Positions 44,896 to 53,449 of a DNA stretch of 64,000 nucleotides are shown here, piece by piece (within the stretch, counting starts at the first letter, position 1; every line of letters starts with the position of its first letter). The notes beneath the pieces are model-generated. The model was not told where the DNA came from. It worked only from the letters and a program-made list of their open reading frames with translations, and did no database searches. Origin of the DNA: Myxococcales bacterium UBA1660 (GTDB lineage: Bacteria; Myxococcota_A; Polyangia; Polyangiales; Houyiibacteriaceae); contig DCLA01000128.1 of NCBI GenBank assembly GCA_002320815.1, forward strand, positions 150,332-214,331, read 5' to 3'. The translations under genes and the position numbers were made by a program.

Positions 44896-46871
44896 GGGTT
44901 CTGGCCGTGCCGCCGGAGCGCTTCCTCCACCGCCTCGCGGAAACGGTCATAGGGCTGGGCGCCGCTCACCTTGCGGCCGTCGACGAGGAAGGTCGGGGTC
45001 CCGATGGAGCCCATCGCCGTGCGGACCGCCTCGATGTCCGCCTCCACCGCGGCGCGATGGGTACGCTGCTCGAGCGCGGTGCGCAGCCGCCGCGCGTTCA
45101 CCCCGCGAATCTGTCCGGCGTACTCCACCAGCTTGGCCTGCTCCAGCTCGCGCTGGTTCTCGAAGAGGATCCCGATGTAGCGGAAGAAGGCCTCGTCACC
45201 CCGCTGCCGGCGCACCTCGCGCGCGGCCTCGGCGGCCAGGGGCGCGTTCTGGTGGAAGGGGAGCGGGTAGTCCCGCCAGACCACCTGCACCCGCCCCTCG
45301 AACTCCCGGAGCAAGCGGTCGATGGTGGGCTGGACCCGCGAGCAGAAGGGGCACTGCAGGTCGCTGATCTCCTGGATCACGATGGGCGCGTCGCGATCGC
45401 CCTGGCGCGCCGCGTCGGCGGGGATGGCGAGCTCGTAGACCCGATTCGGATCCTCTTCCGGCCGTCCGCCCGGCTCGGCGGAGGGCTGGGGGCTCGTCCG
45501 ACCGTCGGCGATGAGCGCGTCGTAGAGGTCCCGGCGCGACACGCCCCGGGCCTCGGCCGCCCGCGCATCGGCGCGCGCCTCTTCCACCGCAGCGTCGAAC
45601 GCCTCGTAGGGCTGCGCGCCGATGAGGCGCCGGCCGTTGATGAAGAAGCTCGGAGTGCCCCGGGCTCCCAGGCTGCCGGCGAGGTTCTGCTGGGCCTCGA
45701 TGGTCGCCGCGTGCCGGTGCGAATCCAGCGCGGCTCGGAACGCATCCATGTCCACGCCGAGGGCGGAGGCGTAGCCTTCGAGGTCTGGGCGGCTCAACGC
45801 TCGCTGGTTCTCGAAGAGCATCCCATGGAAGCGCCAGAAGCCGAGGTCGCCCTGCTGGCGATGGACCTCGAGGGCAGCCTCGGCGGCCACCTGCGCGTTC
45901 TGATGGAAGGGTAGCGGGTTGTTCATCCAGACCACCCGAACGTCCGGGTGGTCCTCCACGACGCGGGAGAGGGTCGGCTCGACCCGCTGGCAGAAGGGGC
46001 ACTGGAAGTCGCTGAAGCCCACGATGGTCACCCGCGCCTCGGCCGCGCCCCGCATGGGCTCGTCGCCGGTGACCGGGACCCGGTACACCGCGGTGTCCCG
46101 CGCGGGCGATGGCGCCGACGGGGGCGCGAGCCGAGCGGGCGGTGCGGCCTCGGGGATCCGTCCGCTCCAGGTGAGCGCCGTGTAGAGGTCGGCGGGAGCG
46201 ACACCCCGGGCGAGGGCCTCGTCGGCGCGGGCGAGCTCGGCCCGCACCACCTCGTCGAAGGCTTCGTAGGGGAGCGCGCCGGCGATGGGGATCCCGTTGA
46301 CGAAGAAGCTCGGGGTCCCCTCCACGCCGAGGGTCCGAGCGAGGGCCATGTCGGCGTCGATCGCCGGGTCGTGGGTGCCGTCCGCGAGGGCGTCGGTGAG
46401 CTGCTCCCGGTCCACGCCGAGCTGCTCGGCCAGGTGCAGGATGGACTCGGGCTCCATCGACTCCATGGCGAAGAGCCGGTCGTGGAGCTGCCAGAAGAGC
46501 CGCGCGCCCCCCTGCCGGTACCCCTCCAGGGTCACCGCCGCGGCCATCCGCGCGTGCGGGTGCATCGGCAGCGGGTAGTGCCGGAAGACGACGCGCAGGC
46601 GCCCAGCGTACTCCTCCTCGAGGCGCTCCAGTGTGGGCACGGCCATCCGGCAGAAGGGGCACTCGAGGTCGCTGAAGACCACGATGGTGACGGCCGCGTC
46701 CCGGGCGCCCCGAGCGGGCGCGTAGTCCACCGGGACCCGGACGCGCTCTTCGGCGCTCGCCACGGGCGCGGGCGCGAAGGCCGACGGGCTCGCCGGCGCG
46801 GGGGTCGAGGCGGTCGCGCCGCCGCAGGCGGTGACGGCGAGGAGGAGGAAGGCGAGACGAGAAGGGCGCAT
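44892..46871 (-). CDS. Lipoprotein with three tandem DsbA-like domains
   Basis: A 659-residue lipoprotein (lipobox VTAC, Cys16). Three DsbA-like modules about 217 residues apart each carry CPFC (71-74, 291-294, 507-510) and a cis-Pro loop (Pro187, Pro407, Pro626). Shared segments are PLPFHQNA, FWRFHGMLFENQRAL and GTPSFFINGR. In the first module PLPMHPHA replaces PLPFHQNA. Ordinary DsbA has one such domain in about 200 residues. The start at 46871 (MRPSRLAFLLL) is chosen for its lipoprotein signal. It is coupled to the downstream two-domain gene and follows the terminator of the upstream three-domain gene. Confidence 0.9.
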   Translation of the reverse strand: MRPSRLAFLLLAVTACGGATASTPAPASPSAFAPAPVASAEERVRVPVDYAPARGARDAAVTIVVFSDLECPFCRMAVPTLERLEEEYAGRLRVVFRHYPLPMHPHARMAAAVTLEGYRQGGARLFWQLHDRLFAMESMEPESILHLAEQLGVDREQLTDALADGTHDPAIDADMALARTLGVEGTPSFFVNGIPIAGALPYEAFDEVVRAELARADEALARGVAPADLYTALTWSGRIPEAAPPARLAPPSAPSPARDTAVYRVPVTGDEPMRGAAEARVTIVGFSDFQCPFCQRVEPTLSRVVEDHPDVRVVWMNNPLPFHQNAQVAAEAALEVHRQQGDLGFWRFHGMLFENQRALSRPDLEGYASALGVDMDAFRAALDSHRHAATIEAQQNLAGSLGARGTPSFFINGRRLIGAQPYEAFDAAVEEARADARAAEARGVSRRDLYDALIADGRTSPQPSAEPGGRPEEDPNRVYELAIPADAARQGDRDAPIVIQEISDLQCPFCSRVQPTIDRLLREFEGRVQVVWRDYPLPFHQNAPLAAEAAREVRRQRGDEAFFRYIGILFENQRELEQAKLVEYAGQIRGVNARRLRTALEQRTHRAAVEADIEAVRTAMGSIGTPTFLVDGRKVSGAQPYDRFREAVEEALRRHGQNP

Positions 46872-46960
46872 GGGGTTCCGGGGTGAGGCGGGGTCCCTTC
46901 CCCGCCGGCGCCAGCCTGACGCGTCTCGGCCGAAACGCCAAAGCCTCGGGAGACCCGGCA

Positions 46961-47003
46961 CCCGAAAAAGGAAGAGGCCGGCCCCCTCGCGGGAGCCGGC
47001 CTC
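46961..47003 (-). terminator. Intrinsic terminator with T tract
   Basis: On the minus strand GAGGCCGGC and GCCGGCCTC (47003-46995 / 46982-46974) form a 9-bp stem followed by TTCCTTTTTC. It is the best classical rho-independent terminator in the window, 20 nt after the first three-domain DsbA gene. Confidence 0.85.
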
Positions 47004-47023
47004 GTCGCTACGCCAGGGTGGCG

Positions 47024-49060
47024 TCAGCCCTCTTCGAGGGCCCGGTCGATGGCGGTCTTGAACGCCTCGAAGGGCTGCGCGCCCTGGAGGAGTCGACCGT
47101 TGATGAAGAAGCTCGGGGTACCGATGCGGGCCCCAGCCTCCTGGACGGCGGCCATGTCGGCGTCGACGGCGGCCTTGTGGCGCTCGCTGTCGAGAGCCTG
47201 ACGGAACTGGCCCATGTTGATGCCGCCGACCTGCTCGGCGTACTGCTCCAGGTTGGCCCGCTCGAGGGCGCGCTGGTTCTGGAAGAGGAGGTCGTGGTAG
47301 GCCCAGAACTTCTCGCTGCCGCCCTGACGGAAGACCTCCATCGAGGCCTGCGCCGCGAGGTGAGCCTTGTCGTGGAAGGGCAGCGGGTAGTTGCGCCAGA
47401 CGACCTGCACGCGGTCGCCGTACTCACGCATGACCTGCTCCATGGTCGGGTTCACGCGGGAGCAGAAGGGGCACTGGAAGTCCGAGAACTCCTGGATGAC
47501 GACGCGCGCGTTGCGAGCGCCCTTGGTCGGGGCGTTGCGGGGCACGGCGATCTCGTAGACCTGGTCCGCGGGGGGCGCGGAGGGACGCTCGGGAGCGGCG
47601 GCGCCACCCTCGGGCTGGATCATCTGGGGCGAGGTCGCGCCGTTGCGGATGGTCGTCGCGTAGACCTGACCGCGAGCGGTGCCGGACTGCACGAGGCGAC
47701 GAGCCTTGGCGAGCTCCTCGTCGATGACGGCCTTGAAGGCCTGGACCGGCTGCGCGCCCCGGAGGTTGCGGCCGTTGATGAAGAAGCTCGGGGTGCCGGT
47801 GGCGCCCATCTGGCGAGCGATGGCCTGCTGCGCGGTGATCGCGGCCTGGTGCTCGTTGTTGTCGAGGGCGGCGCGGAACTGACCCATGTTCAGGCCGAGC
47901 TCCTGGGCGTAGCTCTCGAGGTTCTCACGGGTGAGGGCGCGCTGGTTCTCGAAGAGCTTCGCGTGCATCTGCCAGAACTTGGCGTCGCCACCCTGCTGGT
48001 AGGCCTCGAGGGCCGCCTGCGCGGCGGGGCCGGCGTTCTGGTGGAAGGGCAGCGGGTTGTTCATCCAGATGACCCGGATGTCGTTGCCGTAGTCCTCGAC
48101 GAGCTGAGCCACGGTGGGCTCGACGCGGGAGCAGAAGGGGCACTCGAAGTCCGAGAACTCCACGATGGTCACGAGAGCGTCGTCCGGACCCTTCTGGGGG
48201 AGCATCTCGCCGGTGACCTCGACCTTGTAGACCGCGTTGGGGTCCGGCTGGGGGCGGGCGTTCTGCTGCTGCTGAGCGGCGGGGGGCGCCGCGCTGGTCT
48301 TGCCGTTGCGGACGATCTGGGCGTAGAGCTGGTCGCGCGGGGTGCCGGCCTCGAGCTGCTGCTCGGCGTGGGCGATCTGCGCGTCGATGATGGTCTTGAA
48401 GGCCTCGAAGGGCTGCGCGCCCTGGACCTGTACACCGTTGATGAAGAAGTTCGGGGTGCCGCGCGCGCCAATCGAGTTGGCGAGTTCCATGTCGGCCTCG
48501 ATCCGGTCCTTGTGCTCCTCGTTGTCGAGGGCCGCGCGGACCTGCTCCATGTTCAGGCCGACCTGCTGGGCGTAGCGCTCGAGGTCGGCGCGCTCGAGGG
48601 CGCGCTGGTTCTCGAAGAGCACGTCGTGCAGGGCCCAGAACTTCTCGTCACCGCCCTGCTCGTAGGCCTCCATCGCGAGGATGGCGGCGGGCATGGCGTT
48701 CTGGTGGAAGGGAAGGACGTTGTTCTTCCAGACGATGCGGACCTTGCCCTCGTACTCGTTCATGATGCGCGACGTCGTCGGCAGCACGCGGGAGCAGAAG
48801 GGGCACTGGAACTCGGAGAACTCCACGATGGTGACCAGCGCGTCGGCCGGCCCCTTGATGGGGTTGTGCTCCGCGAGGGGCACGCGGAAGCGCTCCGAGT
48901 CGGAGCCGTCGCCCGACGGGAGCGCGGCGCCGCGGGCGCCGCCCTCGGGGGTGACGGTGACGATCTCGTCGCTGTCGCCGCCCGTGCCGGTGAGGTTTCC
49001 GATGAGGAAACCGCCGACGAACGCGATCATGATCGCGATGACTGCTGAGCCTTTACTCAT
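47024..49060 (-). CDS. Membrane-anchored protein with three tandem DsbA-like domains
   Basis: A 678-residue protein anchored by an N-terminal helix (about 6-24, AVIAIMIAFVGGFLIGNLTG). Three DsbA-like modules of about 222 residues follow, each with CPFC (86-89, 307-310, 530-533) and a cis-Pro loop (Pro203, Pro424, Pro649). Linkers are rich in Gln, Pro and Ala. The modules share EFSxFxCPFCSR, PFHQNA or PFHDKA, and ENQRALxRxNLExYAQ. This suggests internal duplication. It should act in the periplasm as a disulfide catalyst or reductant. The start at 49060 has AGGA about 10 nt upstream and is followed directly by the anchor. Confidence 0.9.
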   Translation of the reverse strand: MSKGSAVIAIMIAFVGGFLIGNLTGTGGDSDEIVTVTPEGGARGAALPSGDGSDSERFRVPLAEHNPIKGPADALVTIVEFSEFQCPFCSRVLPTTSRIMNEYEGKVRIVWKNNVLPFHQNAMPAAILAMEAYEQGGDEKFWALHDVLFENQRALERADLERYAQQVGLNMEQVRAALDNEEHKDRIEADMELANSIGARGTPNFFINGVQVQGAQPFEAFKTIIDAQIAHAEQQLEAGTPRDQLYAQIVRNGKTSAAPPAAQQQQNARPQPDPNAVYKVEVTGEMLPQKGPDDALVTIVEFSDFECPFCSRVEPTVAQLVEDYGNDIRVIWMNNPLPFHQNAGPAAQAALEAYQQGGDAKFWQMHAKLFENQRALTRENLESYAQELGLNMGQFRAALDNNEHQAAITAQQAIARQMGATGTPSFFINGRNLRGAQPVQAFKAVIDEELAKARRLVQSGTARGQVYATTIRNGATSPQMIQPEGGAAAPERPSAPPADQVYEIAVPRNAPTKGARNARVVIQEFSDFQCPFCSRVNPTMEQVMREYGDRVQVVWRNYPLPFHDKAHLAAQASMEVFRQGGSEKFWAYHDLLFQNQRALERANLEQYAEQVGGINMGQFRQALDSERHKAAVDADMAAVQEAGARIGTPSFFINGRLLQGAQPFEAFKTAIDRALEEG

Positions 49061-49326
49061 TTGATTCGATTCCTGATGGCTGGGGCGCACGCCACACTTC
49101 GGCGCGCGCCGTGAATGTCTTGACCGGCTCCACCCGGGCGCTCCGACCGAAGTGCCGGAAGTCGCCGCGCAGAGCGCGCGAGCCTGCCTCCCCGTGGAGC
49201 GGACGCCGGATGGCGGCCGTTCGACGGGAGACCTGGGGCCACTCCATCACCGCGCCGGGAGGGCGCGGCCACGACGGACCGCCGCGCGTGCGCGCAGCGA
49301 GACGCCGACCGAAGACGGAGTGCGCT

Positions 49327-49851
49327 TCAGGTCCGGGGCGGGCGCTCGAGCTCGCGGCGAGCGCCGCGGGCGGCGAGAAGCCCTTCCGACGCGAAGGGGC
49401 TCGTCTCGATCCCCCACGGGGCGGCGACGCGCAAGGTCGCGCCCAACGCCGAGGGCGGCGGAGAGGTGAACTCGGGCGACACGGGGTCTCCGTGCGCCGG
49501 CTGGCAGCGGGGGTCGTCGGACCCCTCGCACCAGAGGACCTTCGGCCCCGGCTCGCCGCCGGCGGCCAGGGGCGTCGCGTCGGCCCAGACGAAGAGGGGG
49601 GCGCTCAGCAGCTCGTCCAGCGGCCGGGACAGGGCCTCGGCCCCGAGGGTCGGTTCGGAGACCGGCGCGTCGTCGGCGGTGGGCAAGAGGCTCACCCCGA
49701 TCGTCGGCGCGGCGTCGGGCAGGCTGAGCTCGACGAAGTTCGTCGGCGCCGCCGGCTCGATCCCCGTGAGGCACACGCAGGGCTCCGCGGCCGCAGAAGC
49801 GGCTGGCCCGATGAGGGCCATGGCGGCGGCGCCGGCGAGGAGGAAGCGCAT
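49327..49851 (-). CDS. Exported protein of unknown function
   Basis: A 174-residue protein with a clear signal peptide (MRFLLAGAAAMALIGPAASAAAEP). The mature part has four cysteines (PCVCLTG near the N-terminus, LWCEGSDDPRC in the middle) and no recognised domain. The long upstream in-frame extension to 50007 passes through a hairpin and is rejected. The 266-nt space between it and the DsbA gene start must hold that gene's promoter; I see no clear elements there. Confidence 0.55.
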   Translation of the reverse strand: MRFLLAGAAAMALIGPAASAAAEPCVCLTGIEPAAPTNFVELSLPDAAPTIGVSLLPTADDAPVSEPTLGAEALSRPLDELLSAPLFVWADATPLAAGGEPGPKVLWCEGSDDPRCQPAHGDPVSPEFTSPPPSALGATLRVAAPWGIETSPFASEGLLAARGARRELERPPRT

Positions 49852-49927
49852 GCGAGGCGGCAGCTTACTCGACGGAGCCCTCAGGGCAAGCGGGGGGACG
49901 GAATGCAGGGTTACACCGATTGAGCAC

Positions 49928-49977
49928 GGCCGGCGGGCGCGCGGTGGGTGGGAGAGGGAGGACGGCGCCCGCCGGCC
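49928..49977 (-). terminator. Hairpin downstream of the sugar kinase
   Basis: Thirteen-bp arms (49928-49940 / 49965-49977) enclose 24 nt. It lies 51 nt beyond the stop of the AmgK-like gene. There is no T tract, so it may be a weak or factor-dependent terminator. Confidence 0.4.
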
Positions 49978-50028
49978 TTCCGTGCAACCCCCGAGGCCGC
50001 AATCCATTCCCCTCCCCCCGATCGAGGC

Positions 50029-51123
50029 TCAGAAGGCGCGGTCGGGGGCGGAGCCCGTCGCCGCCGGGGGCTGGGCGACCTCGTCCGGGAAGCCGGGGAT
50101 CTTCGCCTCCAGCAGCGATCCGAGCTCCGCCAGCTCGCTGCCGAGCTTCCCGAGAGCGCGGCCCACGTAGCGGAGGCTGGGCGCATAGGACGGGAGGAAC
50201 GAGGCGTTCCCCCGCACCCGGTCGATGTAGACGAAGCGTCCAGCGTCCTTGAGCTTCCGCTGGACCGCCTGTCGCCAGAAGGTCGTCCGGAAGAGCTCGG
50301 TCGCCCTCGCGTCGAAGCCCCGGGCCACGCAGTAGCGCACGATCATCGCGTCCTGCAGGCCCACCGGGAGATCCACGTAGGAGTCGCAGAGCAAGGCCAC
50401 CAGGTCATAGGGGCGCGGTCCCTGGAGCGCGTCCTGGAAGTCGATGACGACCAGCTCGTCGGCCTTCCACATGAGGTTCCGCGACTGATAGTCCCGATGG
50501 ACGAAGCCGGTCGCCGCGGCCGCGAGCTGCATCGCCAGCGCGTCCACCGAGCCGTCGAAGCGCGCGCGCTGCCCTTCGCTCAGCGCCCCGTGGATCTCTT
50601 CCAGCCCCCACTCGCGGAAGTGGTCCAGCTCCCAGCGGAAGAGGGCCTCGTCGAAGCGCTTGGTGGTGGGCGCCGCGCCCTCCGGGAGGTCCTCGCAGGC
50701 CGCGTGGAGCGCCGCGAGGGTGTCCACGGCCTGCTCGTAGAGCTGGCTGGTCCGCTCGGGCTGGGCGAGCAACCGAGCCTCGAAGGTCTCGTCGCCGAGG
50801 TCCTCCAAGAGGACCACGCCATGCTCGGGATCGTCCGCGTAGACCCGCGGCACGCGCACCCCGCGCTCGGCGAGGAGCCGGCCCACGCTCAGGAAGGGGA
50901 GCTCGGCGGGGGCGTCGCCTCCACCGCCCTCGTCACTGGCGACCGGCCCCGGGGGCAGCGCCATCACGACCAGGGTCGCCGGCTCGGCGTCCTCGAGGTG
51001 CAGGCGCCAATAGGCGCGGGCCGAGGCCTGGCCCACCATGGGTTCCAGGCGGTGGGCCGGGACCCGGCCGAGGGCCTGACCGATGGCGGGGACGACGTGG
51101 GGCGGGTTCGCTGGGATGGACAC
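50029..51123 (-). CDS. amgK: AmgK-like anomeric amino-sugar kinase (APH fold)
   Basis: A 364-residue aminoglycoside-phosphotransferase-fold kinase. The match to AmgK, the MurNAc/GlcNAc anomeric kinase of cell-wall recycling, rests on LVVMALPPG, LLAERGVRVPRVYADD, VVLLEDLGDETF, the catalytic loop FVHRDYQSRNLMW and VVIDFQDALQGPRPYDLVAL. AmgK makes the sugar 1-phosphate used by MurU in a bypass that avoids de novo MurNAc synthesis. No murU-like nucleotidyltransferase is in this window. GTG start at 51123, divergent from a kinase gene at 51211. Confidence 0.75.
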   Translation of the reverse strand: MSIPANPPHVVPAIGQALGRVPAHRLEPMVGQASARAYWRLHLEDAEPATLVVMALPPGPVASDEGGGGDAPAELPFLSVGRLLAERGVRVPRVYADDPEHGVVLLEDLGDETFEARLLAQPERTSQLYEQAVDTLAALHAACEDLPEGAAPTTKRFDEALFRWELDHFREWGLEEIHGALSEGQRARFDGSVDALAMQLAAAATGFVHRDYQSRNLMWKADELVVIDFQDALQGPRPYDLVALLCDSYVDLPVGLQDAMIVRYCVARGFDARATELFRTTFWRQAVQRKLKDAGRFVYIDRVRGNASFLPSYAPSLRYVGRALGKLGSELAELGSLLEAKIPGFPDEVAQPPAATGSAPDRAF

Positions 51124-51210
51124 GAGCCGACTATAGGACTCCCGGCCCGAGCGGGAGCCCCTGTCCGCGGCGTGGCGGAAGATTCGCCGCCATGGCTCGG
51201 CTCTCGTAGG

Positions 51211-52092
51211 ATGGCGGCGATGGGCGAGCGCGTCGAACTCCCGGGAGTGGGAGCCCTGGTGGAGGGACGGTACCGCGTGGCCGAGAAGCTGGCCGCCGGC
51301 GGCATGGGCGCGGTCTACCGCGCGACCGACGAACGCACCGGCGCCGCCGTCGCGCTGAAGTATCTGCACCCGGAGATCGCCCGGGAGCGCGAGATGCGCC
51401 GGCGCTTCCGGCGGGAAGCGTCGATCCTCCAAGCGGTCGACCACCCCGCGGTGGTCAAGGTCCACGGCGTCGGCGAAGAAGACGCCGGGCTGGCCTTCAT
51501 GGTCATGGAGTTGCTCCAGGGCGAGACCCTGTACGCCCGCCTCGAGCGGGAGCGACGGTTGGCGCCCGACGTCGTCGCCGCCATCCTCGAGGGGGTCGCC
51601 GCGGGTCTCGACGCCGTCCACGCCCACGGCGTCCTGCACGGGGATCTCAAGCCCGCGAACATCTTCCTCGCGGAGGCCGGAGGCGAGCGCCAGGTGAAGC
51701 TCGTCGACTTCGGGACCTCCAAGGTCCACGGCCTCGACCGGCTCACCCGCACCGGCGAAGTGATCGGGACGCCCATCTACATGCCTCCGGAGCTCCTCAC
51801 CGGGGACGGCACCATCGACGAGCGCATCGACACCTACGCCATGGGAGTCCTGGCCTACGAGTGCCTGGTGGGAGAGCCGCCCTTCCTGGAGCGACACCCC
51901 GGCAAGCTGCTCTTCCAGATCGTCATGGGCCAGGCGGTCCCCCTGGCCGAGGTGCGTCCGGACCTGTCCCCAGCCATCCGAGCGGTCGTGGAGCGCGCGA
52001 TGCATCCCAAACGCGACGAGCGATTCGCGACGGCGCCCCCCCTGGCCGCGGCGTTCCGCCAGGCTTGCGATTCCAGCCCGGGAACAACATGA
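51211..52092 (+). CDS. Soluble Ser/Thr kinase-like protein with HGD catalytic loop
   Basis: A 293-residue protein that is almost only a Hanks-type kinase domain: LAAGGMGAVYRA, Lys50 in VALK, HGDLKPAN (His143, Asp145), Asp166 in VDFG, and IGTPIYMPPELL. The usual Arg of HRD is Gly, which makes it a non-RD kinase. The catalytic Asp, Lys and DFG are kept, so activity is likely. No membrane segment or sensor domain is present. ATG at 51211, with an in-frame ATG at 51220. The stop overlaps the next lipoprotein gene (ATGA). Confidence 0.88.
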   Translation: MAAMGERVELPGVGALVEGRYRVAEKLAAGGMGAVYRATDERTGAAVALKYLHPEIAREREMRRRFRREASILQAVDHPAVVKVHGVGEEDAGLAFMVMELLQGETLYARLERERRLAPDVVAAILEGVAAGLDAVHAHGVLHGDLKPANIFLAEAGGERQVKLVDFGTSKVHGLDRLTRTGEVIGTPIYMPPELLTGDGTIDERIDTYAMGVLAYECLVGEPPFLERHPGKLLFQIVMGQAVPLAEVRPDLSPAIRAVVERAMHPKRDERFATAPPLAAAFRQACDSSPGTT

Positions 52093-52781
52093 CGATGACG
52101 ATGCTTCGCTCACGCGCCCTCCCGCTCGTCCTCCTCGCCGCCTGCGCCTCGAGCGGGGGCACCCCCGAGAGCGAGACCGCCGGCGGCGCCGGGGTCCCCG
52201 AGGCGCCGCCGAGCATGGAATGTCTTCCCGACGTCCCGCAGCCCACGCGCGCCGAGTTCACCGAGAGCATGCGCTTCGCGTGGCGGCTCAGCGAAGACGC
52301 CTTCGAGCTCCCCGACCCGATGCCGCCCTCCCCGGACTCCGACACGGCCGAGGTCCAGGCGTGGACCGACGGCCAGATGCACGAGTGGCTCCAGCGGAAG
52401 AACCAGCTGGTGGAGGCCGCGCGCGCGGAGCTCAACCAGGCGGCCGAGGAGAACCACGCGCAGCGCACGATGGCCGGCGGGCTCGTGGGGGTCCTCTACG
52501 AAGACGTCGCCCGGGTGCTCCTGCGGGTGCCCCTGCCCAGCGATCTGCGCAACGAGGAGCCGGTGATCGTCGACGCCTTCCGGGACGTGGTCGACGCCCA
52601 GGCGCGGCCCTACCTCGAGCACGCCCGCCGCGCCTACGCGGCCTGCGCCGCCAACGCGCGGCCCCACGACGAGCTCCAGCCCTGGGAACACTTCTGCTCC
52701 GCCCGCCGGGCCCTCTTGCCCCTGACGCGCAGCGAAGCGGAGGCCGAGGGGACGACCGTCGAGGTCATCGCCCCCGAGTAG
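52089..52781 (+). CDS. Lipoprotein of unknown function
   Basis: A 230-residue lipoprotein (lipobox LLAAC, Cys19) with a Gly/Glu/Pro spacer and a mostly helical body containing three further cysteines. No family is recognised. It is translationally coupled to the preceding non-RD kinase, hinting at a shared pathway. The RsmG-like gene begins 6 nt after its stop. Confidence 0.65.
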   Translation: MTMTMLRSRALPLVLLAACASSGGTPESETAGGAGVPEAPPSMECLPDVPQPTRAEFTESMRFAWRLSEDAFELPDPMPPSPDSDTAEVQAWTDGQMHEWLQRKNQLVEAARAELNQAAEENHAQRTMAGGLVGVLYEDVARVLLRVPLPSDLRNEEPVIVDAFRDVVDAQARPYLEHARRAYAACAANARPHDELQPWEHFCSARRALLPLTRSEAEAEGTTVEVIAPE

Positions 52782-52786
52782 GCGCC

Positions 52787-53398
52787 GTGGCGAACCCCGA
52801 CGAAGACGCTCTGGTCGCTCTCGCGCCGGACCTCGATCCCGGTACGCGCCGCGAGCTCCTGCGCTTCACCGCGCTCATCCGGCAGTGGAGCAAGAAGACC
52901 GATCTGGTCCGGGTCCGCAGCGCGCAGGAGCTGGCGGAGCTGCTCTTCCTGGACGCCCTCGCCCTGGCCCCCGTATTGCCCCGGGAGGCCCGGGTGATCG
53001 ACGTCGGCGCCGGCGCCGGGGCCCCGGCCATCCCCTTGGCGATCCTGCGACCGGACCTCCACCTCACGATGCTCGAACCGCGCCGTCGGCGCGTGATGTT
53101 CATGCGCCTCGCCGCCGGCTCCCTGGGTCTCGGCGGGCGCACGTCGGTCGAGGAAGGCCGGCTGGACGACCCGCCGGCGGACCACCACGCCGGCACGTTC
53201 GACGCGGCCTACTCGCGCGCGACCTTCGCGCCGCCCGAGTGGGTCGCGCGCGGGACGGCGCTGGCTCCCCTGGTGGTCGCGCTCCTGGCCCGCGAAGAGG
53301 CCCCCGCGCCCCCGGACCCCTGGCGCCACGATGCGACGCACGACTACCAGGTCCCCTCGAGCGGGGCGCCCCGGAGCCTCGCCGTCTACGCGCGGTGA
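52787..53398 (+). CDS. RsmG-like SAM-dependent methyltransferase
   Basis: A 203-residue class I methyltransferase resembling RsmG (GidB), which methylates G527 of 16S rRNA. Visible are LRFTALIRQWSKKTDLVRV, the SAM-binding VIDVGAGAGAPAIPLAILRP, LEPRRRRVMFMR and AYSRATFAPPEWVARG. The glycine loop differs from the usual DVGSGGGFPG, and the sequence is divergent, so it may be a paralogue. GTG start at 52787, directly after the lipoprotein stop. In many bacteria rsmG lies close to oriC, as do the yidC-region genes 4 kb away. Confidence 0.7.
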   Translation: MANPDEDALVALAPDLDPGTRRELLRFTALIRQWSKKTDLVRVRSAQELAELLFLDALALAPVLPREARVIDVGAGAGAPAIPLAILRPDLHLTMLEPRRRRVMFMRLAAGSLGLGGRTSVEEGRLDDPPADHHAGTFDAAYSRATFAPPEWVARGTALAPLVVALLAREEAPAPPDPWRHDATHDYQVPSSGAPRSLAVYAR

Positions 53399-53449
53399 CT
53401 TCGTGCGGGAAATCGGGCGTCCCCGGCGGAGCCTGATAGGCTCCGCGCC

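Noticed and set aside
40870..44952. Plus-strand ORF of 1360 codons spanning several minus-strand genes
   Set aside because: It crosses four genes and their gaps with the same biased composition, so it is a shadow frame.
49053..49272. Two short minus-strand ORFs upstream of the DsbA gene
   Set aside because: No ribosome site or signal peptide, Arg-rich shadow-like sequence, and they overlap the DsbA start region.
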